Below, one piece after another: positions 5,688 through 6,103 of a stretch of DNA of 6,103 nt. The translations under genes and the position numbers were made by a program. Under the pieces are notes generated by a model. That model was not told where the DNA came from. It saw only the letters and a list, made by a program, of their open reading frames with translations, and did not search any database. The stretch's first letter is position 1. Each line of letters opens with the position of its first letter. Origin of the DNA: an uncultured Faecalibacterium sp. (GTDB lineage Bacteria > Bacillota > Clostridia > Oscillospirales > Ruminococcaceae); assembly GCA_902463235.1 (NCBI GenBank), contig CABQER010000053.1, positions 1-6,103 on the forward strand. The letters are read 5' to 3'.

Positions 5688-5967
5688 CGCTCAACGGAAC
5701 CAACAGACGTTGCAGCGTTTAAAATTTATCTGGATGAAGTAAAAAGCCGTCTTATATACGGCGCGGCGCGGGCAGATGGGGTCCGGGCCGGGAGGGTAAC
5801 TGCACCCTCCGCAGCGGAGTCCAAATTGTATACGATGCTCGATTTTACCAAAAAGAGGGCATCGTATTTGATTGTGGGGCCAGATGGCTTCTGCCCGCCC
5901 CGCAGTCCGGGCGGCCGGGGCATGAAAAACATGTCCGCAGCCGCAGCCAATTTTGAAAAGAGAGGAG
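5688..5967 (+). other. Long structured 5' leader upstream of the partial envelope gene
   Basis: About 280 transcribed bases without a supported gene, holding several hairpins. These are GCCGT/ACGGC (5746-5750 with 5758-5762); GGAGGGT/ACCCTCC (5791-5797 with 5804-5810); ATACGATGC/GCATCGTAT (5830-5838 with 5859-5867); a GC-rich fold within about 5890-5921; and CATG-AAAAA-CATG (5921-5933). CTCCGC-A-GCGGAG (5807-5819) competes with the second hairpin for the same bases. No T-run follows any of these stems, so transcription attenuation is not evident. I could not match the leader to a known riboswitch class. Confidence 0.5.
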
Positions 5968-6103
5968 TTGTCTCGTATCGCTTCCGTAAAATTGAAGAAA
6001 GCATTGTCTGACTGCAAGCATGCAGTCTCTCCCCGTGTGCTGGCGTTTTGTGTCATGGTCGTGTGCCTTGTGGCTACACTCAGTGTGACCGCTGCGAATC
6101 TGC
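5968..6103 (+). CDS. N-terminus of a probable membrane-anchored or secreted envelope protein (partial)
   Basis: The frame is open from a stop at 5923 to the window edge. From TTG at 5968 it reads LSRIASVKLKKALSDCKHAV, then SPRVLAFCVMVVCLVATLSV and TAANL. This is a basic N-terminus followed by one hydrophobic segment (about residues 24-40), a signal peptide or signal anchor. The pattern resembles the N-termini of Oscillospiraceae cell-wall proteins such as YabE-like G5/3D-domain proteins or M23 peptidases; this is a weak resemblance because no catalytic domain is in the window. The start is uncertain: AGAGGAG (5961-5967) abuts the TTG at 5968, closer than normal. TTG at 5953 or 5992 and ATG at 6049 lack ribosome sites, and an ATC at 5977 would have the right spacing. 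The upstream promoter and long leader suggest it is expressed from 5653-5681. Confidence 0.55.
   Translation, partial: MSRIASVKLKKALSDCKHAVSPRVLAFCVMVVCLVATLSVTAANL

Noticed and set aside
2030..5700. Prophage attachment-site repeats flanking the cassette
   Set aside because: I found no direct repeat shared by the two intergenic borders and no integrase gene or tRNA target in the window.
5688..5967. c-di-AMP (ydaO/yuaA) riboswitch, often found before cell-wall genes in Firmicutes
   Set aside because: Only fragments such as GGAACCAA and GGGTAACT are present; the conserved core with GGGGUUAAUC and CAGCUAAC is absent, so the match is not supported.
5826..6011. 61-aa plus-strand frame inside the leader, considered as a leader peptide
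   Set aside because: No ribosome site before its ATG at 5826 or the internal ATG at 5922, and it passes through the stems and the ribosome site of the next gene.
5691..6056. Minus-strand frames of 121 and 92 aa opposite the leader and partial gene
   Set aside because: No ribosome site, no recognisable motif, and they oppose the strong plus-strand promoter and the anchor-coding frame.

Overview
The window looks like a chromosomal segment of a moderately GC-rich Gram-positive anaerobe of the Clostridia, most like the Oscillospiraceae (Faecalibacterium or Subdoligranulum type). This rests on strong AGGAGG-type ribosome sites, a Bacillus-like alanine racemase end, an SPP1-type holin, a CD1375-like phage micro-protein and rho-independent terminators. 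The genus is an inference from protein flavour only.

Layout. Positions 1-110 hold the last 35 codons of a probable alanine racemase (alr). After 20 bases comes a complete lepA (elongation factor 4, 131-1942, + strand), closed by a hairpin terminator (1960-2016). Positions 1943-2376 form a convergent intergenic zone. It holds the lepA terminator, a candidate minus-strand small RNA (about 2034-2173) with its own TATAAT promoter and terminator, the terminator of the phage-type operon (2262-2302) and a further long hairpin (2321-2356).

From 5244 down to 2377 the minus strand carries a compact six-gene phage-type operon. In transcription order it encodes a tail-fibre/baseplate-type protein, a 130-aa fibre-associated protein, a 37-aa CD1375-like protein, an M15 peptidase endolysin, a short membrane-anchored coiled-coil protein and an SPP1-family holin. 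Genes overlap or nearly touch, each has a readable ribosome site, and no frame is broken. No capsid, portal, terminase, tail-tube or integrase gene is present between the flanking non-phage genes. It is therefore an orphan host-recognition plus lysis module, either a prophage remnant or a domesticated cassette.

Positions 5245-5967 contain no convincing gene. The half next to the fibre gene is AT-rich and carries a plausible minus-strand promoter (5596-5625). The other half starts with a near-consensus plus-strand promoter (5653-5681) and continues as a structured leader of about 280 bases. That leader precedes the start of a truncated gene (5968-6103) for a protein with an N-terminal membrane anchor, probably an envelope protein.

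The points most worth following are the small RNA candidate, whose hairpins all pair better on the minus strand and which exposes two C-tracts; the stand-alone fibre-lysis cassette; and the leader with competing hairpins in front of a gene that has no ordinary start codon.
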